From Flavobacterium sp. 140616W15 (lineage in GTDB: Bacteria; Bacteroidota; Bacteroidia; Flavobacteriales; Flavobacteriaceae): a stretch of DNA of 64,000 nt. This document shows positions 28,293 to 38,459 of the stretch, in pieces. The notes beneath the pieces were generated by a model, which was given only the letters and a program-made list of their open reading frames with translations, was not told the DNA's origin and searched no databases. A program made the translations under genes and the position numbers. Each line of letters opens with the position of its first letter. Position 1 is the stretch's first letter. The DNA lies in contig NZ_CP033068.1 in NCBI RefSeq assembly GCF_003668995.1, positions 3,844,001 through 3,908,000 of the forward strand, read 5' to 3'.

Positions 28293-29520
28293 CTTCATCT
28301 TCCTTTTCGATTGCATCCTTATAATCAGGATACAAAAATTTATTATACGGAAACCTAGTAATATGAATTTGTCTAACAGACTCATACACTCGCTCTCTAA
28401 ATTCTTCGAAATTTTCTTTGTTTGTTGCCGAGATAAACAAAGCATTTTGCTCTCCTAAACGATGCATCCAAGTCGTTTTCCACTCTTCAATCGTGTAATG
28501 TCTTGGTGTTTTTTCGGTAATCAAATCATCCTCATCAATAGTTAAATGCTTATAAGCATCTATCTTATTAAAAACCATAATAACTGGTTTGTCATGAGCC
28601 TTAATATCTAACAAAGTTTGATTAACAGATTCAATATGATCTTCAAAATCTGGATGTGAAATATCTACAATATGTAATAACAAATCAGCTTCACGAACCT
28701 CATCTAATGTACTCTTGAATGAATCTACCAATTGAGTTGGCAGTTTACGAATAAAACCAACTGTATCAGAAAGCAAGAACGGTAAGTTTTTAATCACTAC
28801 TTTTCGAACTGTTGTATCTAATGTAGCAAACAATTTATTCTCTACAAAAACATCGCTTTTTCCAATAGCATTCATTAATGTTGATTTTCCAACATTTGTG
28901 TACCCTACTAAAGCCACACGAACCATTGCGCCACGATTACTACGTTGCACACCCATTTGCTTATCGATAGTTTTTATTTTTTCTTTCAACAATGCAATTC
29001 GATCACGAACGATACGTCTGTCTGTCTCGATTTCTGTTTCTCCAGGTCCACGCATTCCGATACCCCCTTTTTGACGCTCAAGGTGAGTCCACATACCAGA
29101 AAGTCTAGGTAGTAAATACTGACATTGCGCCAATTCAACTTGGGTTCTTGCATAAGAAGTTTCAGCTCTTTGAGCAAAAATATCTAGAATTAAGTGTGTT
29201 CTATCTAGGATTTTACAATCTATAATTTTAGAGATATTCTTTTGTTGCGAAGGAGACAATTCATCATCAAAGATCAAAGTCGAAACACCATGCTCTTTTA
29301 CAAAAAGATTGATTTCGTCAATTTTACCAGTTCCAACAAAAGTTTTAGGATTCGGACGTTCCATTTTTTGCGTGAAACGTTTTATAACTTCACCGCCAGC
29401 AGTATAAGTCAAAAACTCTAACTCGTCCAGATATTCATTTAACTTTTCTTCACTTTGATTTTGAGTTACAATCCCAACAATGGCTGTTTTCTCAAAATTT
29501 AGTACTTCTTTTTCTAACAT
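28288..29520 (-). CDS. hflX: GTPase HflX
   Basis: A 410-residue ribosome-associated GTPase that splits or rescues stalled ribosomes. The N-terminal domain contains NPKTFVGTGKIDEI, followed by the HflX hallmark GGIGMRGPGETE (residues 152-163). The G domain has P-loop GYTNVGKS (206-213), DTVGF (252-256) and NKID. The short acidic tail IEKEDEE is normal for Bacteroidota. It appears monocistronic, with a -7 promoter match at 29537-29544 and the terminator at its stop. Confidence 0.97.
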   Translation of the reverse strand: MLEKEVLNFEKTAIVGIVTQNQSEEKLNEYLDELEFLTYTAGGEVIKRFTQKMERPNPKTFVGTGKIDEINLFVKEHGVSTLIFDDELSPSQQKNISKIIDCKILDRTHLILDIFAQRAETSYARTQVELAQCQYLLPRLSGMWTHLERQKGGIGMRGPGETEIETDRRIVRDRIALLKEKIKTIDKQMGVQRSNRGAMVRVALVGYTNVGKSTLMNAIGKSDVFVENKLFATLDTTVRKVVIKNLPFLLSDTVGFIRKLPTQLVDSFKSTLDEVREADLLLHIVDISHPDFEDHIESVNQTLLDIKAHDKPVIMVFNKIDAYKHLTIDEDDLITEKTPRHYTIEEWKTTWMHRLGEQNALFISATNKENFEEFRERVYESVRQIHITRFPYNKFLYPDYKDAIEKEDEE

Positions 29521-29536
29521 AACTTTAAATAAGCTA

Positions 29537-29544
29537 CAAATTTA
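29537..29544 (-). promoter_or_regulatory. -7 element TAAATTTG upstream of hflX
   Basis: On the reverse strand TAAATTTG matches TAnnTTTG and lies 17 bp upstream of the hflX ATG. No good -33 element was identified. Confidence 0.45.
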
Positions 29545-29627
29545 GTGATTTGCAAGGTACTAAAGCCTATTGATGCATTTTTTTAAATACAAAAACAAAG
29601 ACTTCAATTGGTAATAAGTAATAATTC

Positions 29628-30488
29628 CTATTCGTAAATATATGTTTTATCAATTTTTACAATTCCATTTTGCTCTAAAAAAGAAGATGAAATTGGATAA
29701 TTCAATACATTATACTTATATTTTCCTGATACTCCTGTGTAATTTGTTGTAGAAGGAGCAAATGCCAATTCATTATTATAAGAAATGGATTCAAAGCTAA
29801 ATTCATCTTCATGAAAAGAGATTAACGGTACAATAACTTTATAATTTGGACCAAATAAATTTTGTACAATCAATAAATCAACTGATTTTTTATCATCAAA
29901 AGTAAAACTATTAATCATTTTTTCACCCAGAACTCCTTTGTGACGTACTACATTATCATTAGAATATACATATTCAATTTTATTAAAAATCTGTTGATTT
30001 CTATCTCTAGAAGAACGTCTTATGACAAGTCCATTTTCAACTACATATTCAATATCTTCCAGTATGGTATGAATATTGCTTTTTTTGGTTATTACTTTAA
30101 TTCTTGCTCCTTCATAACTCATCGTTACTGTCTTAGTTACAGTCTCGCCGTTTTCATCGTACTTTTTCATGAACTTAGTAATCCTATCATCTTTGTCGTA
30201 ACTATATTTTACAACTTCTTTCCAGTTACTACCTATTCTCTCTTTTACTGTCATATCCAAAAGCCCTTTCAAATTGTAAAAAAAACTATGTACAACATCT
30301 GATGTTTTTATGGTTAGAAGCTTACCGTCTTGGAACAAAACCGTTTTATTCTCAATTTCACCACTTTTTGAATCGCGGTAATTTGTCTTAACGACATTTA
30401 TTTGTTTTAACTTAATTTGCTGATCTTGACTGTGGATCAAACATGAAAAAGCCATCATAAAAATGGCAATGAAGTAATTTTTCATCAT
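29628..30488 (-). CDS. Hypothetical exported protein with YD-repeat-like strands
   Basis: A 286-residue protein when started at 30488 (MMKNYFIAIFMMAFSCLIHS); the longer frame to 30530 adds an unlikely leader. A signal peptide is evident. The mature part holds repeated beta-hairpin units such as YSYDKDDRITKFMKKYDENG and IEYVYSNDNVVRHKG, reminiscent of YD-type repeats in Bacteroidota exported proteins. I do not recognise a characterised family. It follows the DUF5689 gene after 170 bp, on the same strand, without clear evidence of cotranscription. Confidence 0.78.
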   Translation of the reverse strand: MMKNYFIAIFMMAFSCLIHSQDQQIKLKQINVVKTNYRDSKSGEIENKTVLFQDGKLLTIKTSDVVHSFFYNLKGLLDMTVKERIGSNWKEVVKYSYDKDDRITKFMKKYDENGETVTKTVTMSYEGARIKVITKKSNIHTILEDIEYVVENGLVIRRSSRDRNQQIFNKIEYVYSNDNVVRHKGVLGEKMINSFTFDDKKSVDLLIVQNLFGPNYKVIVPLISFHEDEFSFESISYNNELAFAPSTTNYTGVSGKYKYNVLNYPISSSFLEQNGIVKIDKTYIYE

Positions 30489-30658
30489 GGTATTTATATC
30501 GATTTGGGATGACCAAAATACAAAAAACATAGAAAAAATACTGTTTTCACAACCAAAAAACGAAACCTTATTATAGATTTTAAAAACAAGCTATCTAATA
30601 TTAACTGAACACTAGACACTTATGTTTATTTATAAATATGCAACTCCACATACAACCT

Positions 30659-32044
30659 TTACTTATCTCCTACAATTACAACATCATCTACCATAAAAGC
30701 GCCGTTAAGTATCTTATCCTTTCCTGATCCAACATACTTAAAAGCAATATGAATATTTCCTGAATAGGAGGATAAATCAATACGATCCGAACTTATAAAT
30801 TGACGAACAGGAGTAGATAATGTAGGAAGTATTGCTTCTAACTTAGTCCATTCAGCATTAGCGACATTAAAACCATCAAAATTAGTTGACACATAAACTT
30901 CTAAAGAATTCAATGGAGAATCAACTTTTAAATCATGTTGCGCGCTTCTAAATGACAATACTGCATTTTTATAATCATCTATATTTATCTTTGGAGAGAC
31001 CAACCATGCAACGATTTCAGCTGCTGTGGTACCTGTTGTGTTAAATTCAGCATAACCATTGCCTGCAAAAACGGTACTTTTCCATAATTTAGTTCCTTTC
31101 TCAACTATATTACTCCAACCTGGCAGGCTAAAGTTTACATTATTCTGTACCATTTGAAAGTCTTCTGAAAAAAACGGAACAGAACGTTTTCCTTCCATCG
31201 ATATATCTTTCTCAGATCGTATCATAATTTGATAGTCTGAACCGTATTTTGTCAAAATTCCTCTCACTGTTCCGCTCCCTTTTGGCACTAACTTACTTGC
31301 AAAATTAGCGTATCTACTCGTTCTAAAAATAACTTGATTCCCAGATTTATCTCTTAAATTCCAATTGGTTGCACCGCCAATATTATTACTTTCTTCAAAA
31401 TAATGACGCCCCATAGCTGCATCTGAAAATTGAACATTACTTAATTCAACTAAAGTATTAATATTATTATCATTCAATAATTCTGAGATCGAAAGCGAAC
31501 GAATCAACTTATTCTCATCAATAACTTCGCAAGAAGCATTGAGTACATTTTTATAATCATTTTGGTCAATTCTTCCAACTGAAGTATTTCCATAGGCATT
31601 AACATACAAGCTCCCTATTCGTAAACTTCCATAATTTATATCAGTAAATTGATTTTTTAATTTAATAAATACCTTTCTTCCAACTCTATAATTTATATAT
31701 GTATTTGTTGCATCAACACCAATACTAAATCCTTGAGTAACGACATTTTTAGCAGGAAGTGTTTGAATAGATATTGTTTTAAAAAAATTACCCGATTCAT
31801 CACTAGAAATCACATAGCCTTCCATGATATCATCGTACAAATATTTAGCAGCAACAGGATTTGTATTATTACGAACCTCAACAACTGATGTGTTTATGGC
31901 TAAATCCGGTTGGTTGCACATAAGTTCTGGAATAGACGTTTCATCTTCCACGCAACTTAAAAAAACAAGAGATATTAGAGATATTATAGAAAATACTAAA
32001 GGGCTGTATCTATTTTTCATAGTAAACACTTTTTTAAAATTCAT
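30659..32044 (-). CDS. DUF5689 domain lipoprotein, coupled to the TonB receptor
   Basis: A 461-residue lipoprotein with lipobox VFLSC at about residue 31. An alternative start 8 codons in (MKNRYSPLVFSIISL, 32020) would give a tidier signal peptide. The ATG at 32044 forms an ATGA overlap with the receptor stop and so suggests translational coupling. The N-terminal half matches the DUF5689 style (GYVISSDESGNFFKTISIQ). The second half is a jelly-roll choice-of-anchor-like domain (SPKINIDDYKNAVLSFRSAQ to NGAFMVDDVVIVG). Such lipoproteins paired with TonB receptors are often surface substrate-binding partners. The substrate is unknown. Confidence 0.85.
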   Translation of the reverse strand: MNFKKVFTMKNRYSPLVFSIISLISLVFLSCVEDETSIPELMCNQPDLAINTSVVEVRNNTNPVAAKYLYDDIMEGYVISSDESGNFFKTISIQTLPAKNVVTQGFSIGVDATNTYINYRVGRKVFIKLKNQFTDINYGSLRIGSLYVNAYGNTSVGRIDQNDYKNVLNASCEVIDENKLIRSLSISELLNDNNINTLVELSNVQFSDAAMGRHYFEESNNIGGATNWNLRDKSGNQVIFRTSRYANFASKLVPKGSGTVRGILTKYGSDYQIMIRSEKDISMEGKRSVPFFSEDFQMVQNNVNFSLPGWSNIVEKGTKLWKSTVFAGNGYAEFNTTGTTAAEIVAWLVSPKINIDDYKNAVLSFRSAQHDLKVDSPLNSLEVYVSTNFDGFNVANAEWTKLEAILPTLSTPVRQFISSDRIDLSSYSGNIHIAFKYVGSGKDKILNGAFMVDDVVIVGDK

Positions 32045-34884
32045 AGATTAATTGCTAAGTTCCCAAAATAAGATCTCCCGTATCCATAAAAATATTTTGG
32101 ACCAAACGAAGGCGTACCGCTTGATTGTTGCTGGTCTAATCGGCGAAAATTTGCATTTCTTGCCTGCTCAAAACCTCCTGTTTTATATGTTTTATTCAAT
32201 GCATTATTAATACTCACAAACAGGGATATGTATTTTCGGCGAACACGCCATGATTTCCCTCCTGTAATATTTAATAACCTAATCGGATCAAATTTTTCTT
32301 GTTTCAATATTATTTTTGCTCTTTCTGGCGAGGCTTCTGGAAAAGAAAAACCACTCTTGGGATTAATATAAAACTGAGCTGTTCTAGAAATTGGAGAAAC
32401 ATCTATATAAGAGTTTGCTAGATAATTTATATTAGTTCCGATCCACCAATACTTAGGATTACGATATTCAACTGCTAATGAATAAGCTTGCTGGGGCATT
32501 CCAGGCTGTTTATAATTCTTCAATGTTGCATTCCCAAAATTAAAGACAGGATTGCTGTTTTCTAAAGATACTCTTGCATTATCTACAACAATAACATTAG
32601 GATTGCTATCATAAGTATATTGACCGTAGGCTAGAGACAAAATAGTTTTAAAAGTCGGTAAGATTTGATGTTCAAAACTCAGCTCGACTCCAATATTTTT
32701 TTTATTCAGATGAGTTAATGTTTGACTTACAAATGCATTTGTGTTATCGAAACCAGCCCCATTATCAAAAATTCCTTCAGCATAAAAAAAGGAAGTTTGT
32801 GTTGCATTTTTTATCAAAGAATAATATCCTGTAAGTCGTGCTTTTATCTTAGGCGAATGGAAAATATAATTCCCTTCAATACTACTAATATTCACACTTT
32901 CTATCCCATCTACAACACTATTATTTAGTCGTGCATTAGGAAACGTATTTCTAATTGTAGGTGCTTGAGTTAAATAAGCTCCATTAATAAACAACCATTG
33001 TTTTCCTGATATTTTATAAGTCAAACCTCCTTTGAAAGCAAAATTTTCGAAATTTACTTTCTTACTTTTCCCGAAAGAATTAGTAACATAAATTCCATTT
33101 TGATATAAACCCTCTCTTTGATAAGTCGAACTAGAGAAAGCTTGAGCAAGATAAAAATCGACTTTACGATAAGTGAATTTAAATTGCGTAAAAAAATCAA
33201 TTGTATTGGCTAGATAATTATAATTATATCTGTAAGAATCTCCAACTCCAACCCTCCTATTGGGATTCTTTAAATCCGATTGTGACTGGTCACCTTTATA
33301 AAACAAATCGATATCTTCAAAATACAAACCCCCTAATAAATCCGTAAGCAATTGGTAATTATGTGATTTTAAATTTCTGAATGCTATTCCACCATTAAAG
33401 AAAATATTTTCTGTTAATTGGGAATTCACATTAGAATTAAAAGATATTGTTTTATCATCAGTTCTGCCTTCATACAAAATATAGCTACTTTGTGCTGGCA
33501 CATAACCAGTAACACTTTTGCTTGAATTTGTTGTTAGCATTTGATTTGCTCGATATAATTCATTCCAATTTATTTGTGAATTTGTAATAAATAGGATTTC
33601 ATTTTTTTTAGCATTTTGATAATCTGGAATAAAACTGCCTGGATATTCTCCATGATCTTTTGCATATACAGAAGTATAATAACTTGGTAATTTACGGTAA
33701 TGTGTTGGATCTGGACTATTTACATTTTGATAATCTATATTACTATTACTTACTTTCCCAAACTGATATGTTATACTTGAATTTAGAGTTGTTTTATCAT
33801 CAATTCTAAAAAAATGGTTCAACATTAAAACGGGTTCTTCCACTCTTTTAATTCTGGCATTTTTTTTCTTTCCGCCTTGCCAGCCCCAATAGGAATTATA
33901 TCGCTTACTTGTAAGCTGAGTTACTTCATCTGTATTGGGTGAATTTTTCCCTCTAGAATTTGGAGTATAAAAGCCTGTAAAATTAAAAGAATGTTGAGTG
34001 TTTAATTTCTTTTCGATACTCATAAAAAAAGAATCTGCATCGTAGTTTGTTCCTTCAAAGAAACCTTCATTTGCCTTACGTTTTCCTGCCGAAATGACAT
34101 AAGCCCATCCCGAAGGCATTAAACCTGTAGCATAAGTAGCCATTACTCGAAAACTATAATTTGTATTACTACTCGAAAATGTAATTCGAGAACTTGGCCT
34201 ATAGATTGAAGCTCGTGCATTAATTTGTTGTGTTCCCAGAATCCCTCCGAAAGTATAATCTGAGGTTGCAACTCCAACTGAGAATTCCTGATTCCGTGTA
34301 GCATCATTTAAACCTCCCCAATTTCCCCATTGTGGTCTACCATCGTACATTTTATTCATTGTGACTCCATTGATAGTCATCGTAGCATGTTGACTATCCA
34401 ACCCGCGCATTCTAAAACGTGCTTGACCCCAATTAAAAGCTGATGCCTGTATAAAGGCATCACGTGAAGATTGTAAAAGTCCTGAAGTATTTTCGGAACT
34501 AGAATTGTCATCATTTAAGTCGTTTTCCGACAAAGAAATCATGAACGCTTCTGATCCGATTTGATTATCCTCTTCTAAAACTAAAACACCTAAATCTATC
34601 ATTTCTCCAGAAACAACTTTTATTGGAAATAATAAATCTTTATATCCCTGACTATGCAACAATAGCAATTGATTTCCTTCTGATTGCAAAACCAACTTAA
34701 ATGTACCATCACTCTCCGTCAATTGCATAATTGCTGAGTTTTGAATACTAACCACAACATGTTGAAGTGGTTTTTGTGTTTTCATATCAACTACCTTTCC
34801 AGAGAAACCAGTTTCGTTCTGCGCAATAACAGTCATTAATTGGAAAATCAATAAAATTACAGTTATACACTTTTTCATACACAT
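32041..34884 (-). CDS. TonB-dependent receptor with carboxypeptidase regulatory-like domain
   Basis: A 947-residue outer-membrane receptor. The signal peptide MKKCITVILLIFQLMTVIAQ could start two codons in, at 34878. Residues about 22-100 form a CarboxypepD_reg-like domain (GFSGKVVDMKTQKPLQHVVV). The plug includes RMRGLDSQHATMTINGVTMN, and a long barrel ends in FGNLAINL. It imports a ligand across the outer membrane using TonB energy. The ligand cannot be read from sequence. No SusD gene is adjacent; instead a DUF5689 lipoprotein gene overlaps its stop by ATGA. Confidence 0.93.
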   Translation of the reverse strand: MCMKKCITVILLIFQLMTVIAQNETGFSGKVVDMKTQKPLQHVVVSIQNSAIMQLTESDGTFKLVLQSEGNQLLLLHSQGYKDLLFPIKVVSGEMIDLGVLVLEEDNQIGSEAFMISLSENDLNDDNSSSENTSGLLQSSRDAFIQASAFNWGQARFRMRGLDSQHATMTINGVTMNKMYDGRPQWGNWGGLNDATRNQEFSVGVATSDYTFGGILGTQQINARASIYRPSSRITFSSSNTNYSFRVMATYATGLMPSGWAYVISAGKRKANEGFFEGTNYDADSFFMSIEKKLNTQHSFNFTGFYTPNSRGKNSPNTDEVTQLTSKRYNSYWGWQGGKKKNARIKRVEEPVLMLNHFFRIDDKTTLNSSITYQFGKVSNSNIDYQNVNSPDPTHYRKLPSYYTSVYAKDHGEYPGSFIPDYQNAKKNEILFITNSQINWNELYRANQMLTTNSSKSVTGYVPAQSSYILYEGRTDDKTISFNSNVNSQLTENIFFNGGIAFRNLKSHNYQLLTDLLGGLYFEDIDLFYKGDQSQSDLKNPNRRVGVGDSYRYNYNYLANTIDFFTQFKFTYRKVDFYLAQAFSSSTYQREGLYQNGIYVTNSFGKSKKVNFENFAFKGGLTYKISGKQWLFINGAYLTQAPTIRNTFPNARLNNSVVDGIESVNISSIEGNYIFHSPKIKARLTGYYSLIKNATQTSFFYAEGIFDNGAGFDNTNAFVSQTLTHLNKKNIGVELSFEHQILPTFKTILSLAYGQYTYDSNPNVIVVDNARVSLENSNPVFNFGNATLKNYKQPGMPQQAYSLAVEYRNPKYWWIGTNINYLANSYIDVSPISRTAQFYINPKSGFSFPEASPERAKIILKQEKFDPIRLLNITGGKSWRVRRKYISLFVSINNALNKTYKTGGFEQARNANFRRLDQQQSSGTPSFGPKYFYGYGRSYFGNLAINL

Positions 34885-35161
34885 TCTATTTAACTATCTC
34901 AGATTCTTTAATTAGTAAAGTCAAAGGATTAAAGTTTTGATTGTGGAATAATTTGAGATGATAAACCTTCAGCTTATAACAACAATCAAGAAATGTTTTG
35001 GAAAAGTGGTATCTAAATATTTACAGAAAAATAAGAATTTTACTATATTTTGTAAGCGCCAAATATACGCAAGAAAAACAATATATATTATTTTTCTTGC
35101 AAAATTTTAAATTAAAAACAAAAAATAGTATTAGAAGTTACGTTTTAAAAAGTATGTTTCT

Positions 35162-36385
35162 CTATTCTATAGCCTTTATTCTAGAAACCATAAAAGCGAT
35201 GAAGAAACCGAAAACACCAATAAATGCAAAAGAAAATCGAAGACCAAAAACTTCGGCAATGTAACCAATAACAGGTGGGCCCATTAAAAACCCAAGAAAA
35301 CTTACACTCGAAACTATCGTTAAAGCTTCTCCAGCAGGAACTGTTGGATTTTTCCCTGCTACACTATACAATGTTGGCACGACTGTAGAAACACCAAGTC
35401 CAACAAACATAAAGGCAATCGTACATGGAATTATATATGGAAATAACACTGAGGTAAAAAGTCCGACTGATATAACTAATCCGCTAATTTGTAGCACTTT
35501 CTTTCTTCCAAATTTAAGAATCAGTCCGTCACCAAGAAAACGACCACTTGCCATCATTATCATAAACGAAGTATATCCTAAAATTACCAACGCTCCAGGA
35601 GCTTTTACAACATCTTTAAAGTAAACACCACTCCAATCAAACATAACTCCTTCGCTCGCCATGCAACAAAATCCAATTACTCCCAACCAAATAAGCGAAC
35701 TGTCAGGTTTTGTAAAGAGTTTCTTTTTCTTCTCTTCTACTTTTACTTTATTTTTTTCTTTCGCTTTAATCAAAAATTTATAATTAAAAGCGATCATAAC
35801 CAATACAATTCCTGCTACAATTACAAAATGATAATATGGTGTAAATTTTAAAGCAAGCATTCCTAATCCGACTAAAGCTCCTGAAAAACCAGCAAAACTC
35901 CACATACCGTGAAAAGAAGACATTATTGTTTTCTTAAAAAGCACCTCTGTATATACTCCCTGAGTATTTACAGCAATATTGGCTAAGTTCCCGAATATTC
36001 CAAATACAAACAATGCAAGTGATAATTGCCATGACGCAGTAGCTAAACCTAGATTGGTTAAACTAAAAGCATAAAATAATAATGAAAGAATAAGAATTCT
36101 ATGACTTCCGAATTTAGTTACTAGCTTACCTGAAAAAGGCATAACAACCAATTGACCTAATGGTAATGCAAACAAAATAGATCCTAATTGTCCTTCGCTT
36201 AGACTTAAAGCCGTTTTAATATCTGGAATTCGGCTTGCCCAAGTAGCAAAACACAAACCCATTGCAAAATAAAACATACCTACCGCAAAGCGAATTCGAT
36301 TTAGATACGATGCTTTTACATTTTTATACGTTTTTTTAAATTTTGCTTTGGTCTTAAATCTGCCAATGAAGTTTAAATCTATCAA
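35162..36385 (-). CDS. Major facilitator superfamily transporter (YbjJ-like)
   Basis: A 407-residue MFS protein with about 12 predicted membrane helices. The first helix region reads FYFAMGLCFATWASRIPDIK, followed by LSLSEGQLGSILFALPLGQL. The RIPDIK motif with SEGQLG is typical of the YbjJ-type MFS subgroup. A charged cytoplasmic loop (KAKEKNKVKVEEKKKK) divides the two halves. The substrate is unknown. It seems to be transcribed alone, with a 355-bp gap upstream. Confidence 0.9.
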   Translation of the reverse strand: MIDLNFIGRFKTKAKFKKTYKNVKASYLNRIRFAVGMFYFAMGLCFATWASRIPDIKTALSLSEGQLGSILFALPLGQLVVMPFSGKLVTKFGSHRILILSLLFYAFSLTNLGLATASWQLSLALFVFGIFGNLANIAVNTQGVYTEVLFKKTIMSSFHGMWSFAGFSGALVGLGMLALKFTPYYHFVIVAGIVLVMIAFNYKFLIKAKEKNKVKVEEKKKKLFTKPDSSLIWLGVIGFCCMASEGVMFDWSGVYFKDVVKAPGALVILGYTSFMIMMASGRFLGDGLILKFGRKKVLQISGLVISVGLFTSVLFPYIIPCTIAFMFVGLGVSTVVPTLYSVAGKNPTVPAGEALTIVSSVSFLGFLMGPPVIGYIAEVFGLRFSFAFIGVFGFFIAFMVSRIKAIE

Positions 36386-36741
36386 AATGAATTATTTAGG
36401 GTTTGATTGGGCAAAATTACAAAATTCATTCTTTTGATTAATTTAACTCAACCTGTTAAAATGATTTATAACGTTATTGTTTATAAATTAAGTGAAACGC
36501 AAATTTTTTAAAACAGTCCCAATCGTGAAGCTTCGGACAATCTTCTTAAGTCAAAGATATGTCTGCAATACTTTCCTAAATAAGTCTCTCGCCAAGTCGC
36601 TAAGAAAACGTACATAACTTAGTGACTTGGCGACTCGGCGAGAAAATTTATTAGTAAAAAAGCTTAACTTGAATGACATTGAACTTAGGAACGGAAGAAA
36701 AACAAGTTTAATTCACGTTCCATCCGAAAAGAGTTAAATAA
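36386..36741. other. Intergenic stretch between Gfo/Idh oxidoreductase and MFS genes
   Basis: No gene is visible. It contains one long imperfect hairpin at 36585-36644 and otherwise AT-rich spacer that should hold the MFS promoter. Confidence 0.6.
36585..36644. repeat. Long imperfect hairpin (CTCGCCAAGTCGCTAAG)
   Basis: TCTCGCCAAGTCGCTAAG pairs with CTTAGTGACTTGGCGA and CTCGGCGAGA across a short loop. It may terminate the Gfo/Idh gene transcript or be a member of the hairpin repeat population in this genome. Confidence 0.6.
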
Positions 36742-37782
36742 CTACAAATCAATCACTTTATTTTGGGCATTACTCGCAATAGCGGCTTCAATGATTGTCA
36801 TCGTTTTAACGCCATCATCGGCAGTAACAGGTTCTACTGTATTTGTTGTAATCGATTGGTAAACTCCATCAAAAAAATCATAATAATTACCCTGAAAAGT
36901 TGGAATTTTTTCTTTGACGATTTTGCCCTCAATTTCAGTATGCAAAAGTCCTTTTAGCGCTTCGGACTCTGTTCCCCAACAAGCTAAATTTGGTATTTTA
37001 CTTAGTTTTAAATCATCTTCCTGAACATCACCACGAGGTTTTAAAAACGATCCTTTCTTTCCATGAACAACATACGCTGGATTGGCTTCTCTAACAAAGA
37101 AACTTGCTTTTAATCGAACTCTAAAGTCATTGTAATACAATAGTAAATCCATATAATCATCTACCAATGAGTTTTCACGTGTAGTCCTGATATCAGCAAA
37201 AACTGATTTTGGGAATCCAAACAAATGCAAAGCCTGATCTATTAAATGTGGTCCTAAATCTTTTAAAATTCCTGCTCCCGAATTAGCAGTTTCTTTATGT
37301 GTTTTAATACTCAACGACGGATTATAACGATCAAAATGAAATTCAGCTTCGACTATATCTCCCAAAACACCATCTTTAACAACTTTTTGAACCGTTTTAA
37401 AATCACTATCCCATCTTCTGTTCTGAAAAACAGCTAATTTTAATCCTTTTGCTTTAGCTAAATCAGCCAATTCCTGAGCCTGAGCTACAGTAGTTGTAAA
37501 TGCTTTTTCGACTATAGCATGTTTACCAGCTTCTAATACCTTTTTGGCATATTCGTAATGGGTTTCAACAGGCGTATTTACAATAACCAAATCGATGTCG
37601 TCTGCAAGAACATCTTCGATAGTTGGATAGCTTTTAACTGTTGGGTAATCTTCCTGTATAAGTTTTTTGCTTCTTTCCCAAGAACCCACAAGTTCAAATC
37701 TTGGATGAATAGCGATAAATGGTGCGTGAAAAACTTTTCCCGACATTCCGTATGATAATAGTGCTGTTTTTATTTTTTGCAT
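36742..37782 (-). CDS. Gfo/Idh/MocA family NAD(P)-dependent oxidoreductase
   Basis: A 346-residue cytoplasmic dehydrogenase. The N-terminal Rossmann domain starts KTALLSYGMSGKVFHAPFIA; the EKAFTTT motif is the family's EKP-like catalytic Lys region, and DLGPHLIDQALHLFG supplies the conserved DxxxH-type site. It should oxidise or reduce a sugar or related polyol; the substrate is not deducible. Length is normal. The 165-bp tandem repeat array lies immediately upstream. Confidence 0.92.
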   Translation of the reverse strand: MQKIKTALLSYGMSGKVFHAPFIAIHPRFELVGSWERSKKLIQEDYPTVKSYPTIEDVLADDIDLVIVNTPVETHYEYAKKVLEAGKHAIVEKAFTTTVAQAQELADLAKAKGLKLAVFQNRRWDSDFKTVQKVVKDGVLGDIVEAEFHFDRYNPSLSIKTHKETANSGAGILKDLGPHLIDQALHLFGFPKSVFADIRTTRENSLVDDYMDLLLYYNDFRVRLKASFFVREANPAYVVHGKKGSFLKPRGDVQEDDLKLSKIPNLACWGTESEALKGLLHTEIEGKIVKEKIPTFQGNYYDFFDGVYQSITTNTVEPVTADDGVKTMTIIEAAIASNAQNKVIDL

Positions 37783-37909
37783 TTTATGTTATTTTTTTTT
37801 CACAGATTAAGTTTTCTTCTAACCATTAAGATATTAAGAAAAATTAAGTTCTTAATAAAAAAAGATTAAAAGAATTTTTCAAACCAAGTAGGAGATTAAT
37901 TAAGATGCA

Positions 37910-38458
37910 CTCTTAATGAAACTTAATCTCTTAATGATTCAAATTAAAAACATTATGTTTTATTTTCTCTAACCATTAAGAGATGAAGAAATTTAAGTTC
38001 CCCTTATTAATGAAACTCCGTTAATATTTATTTTTTCACCAAAGATTAAATAGATTGAAGAAAATTGAGTTCAAAGCTTAATGAAACTTAATCTCTTAAT
38101 GGTTCAAACTAAAAACATTATGTTTTATTTTCTCTAACCATTAAGAGATGAAGAAATCTAAGTTTCCCTTATTAATGAAACTTAGTTGATATTTATTTTT
38201 TCACCACAGATTGAATAGATTGAAGAAAATTGAGTTCAAAGTTTAATGAAACTTAATCTCTTAATGATTCAAACTAAAAACATTATGTTTTATTTTCTCT
38301 AACCATTAAGAGATGAAGAAATTGTAAGTTCCCCTTATTAATGAAACTCCGTTAATATTTATTTTTTCACCAAAGATTAAATAGATTGAAGAAAATTGAG
38401 TTCAAAGCTTAATGAAACTTAATCTCTTAATGGTTCAAACTAAAAACATTAATGTTTC
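37910..38458. repeat. 165-bp tandem repeat array (about 3.3 units) between Gfo/Idh and OYE genes
   Basis: CATTATGTTTTATTTTCTCT recurs at 37951, 38116 and 38281, exactly 165 bp apart, and a fourth partial unit ends at about 38458 (167 bp later). Each unit carries inverted arms (ATCTCTTAATGGTT and AACCATTAAGAGAT) that can fold into a hairpin, and the short palindrome AAAACATTATGTTTT in its loop. No open reading frame spans the array. Units 1 and 3 are more alike than unit 2. The 37783-37909 stretch is a degenerate leading copy (ACCATTAAGATATTAAG). A related sequence occurs inverted at 26121-26173. Confidence 0.88.
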
Positions 38459-38459
38459 A

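Noticed and set aside
34998..35264. Forward ORF of 88 codons between the TonB receptor and MFS genes
   Set aside because: It overlaps the MFS C-terminus on the other strand and has low-complexity basic composition.
37910..38458. Regular 165-bp repetition considered as a CRISPR array
   Set aside because: Units are contiguous and nearly identical along their whole length; there are no short repeats separated by unique spacers and no cas genes.
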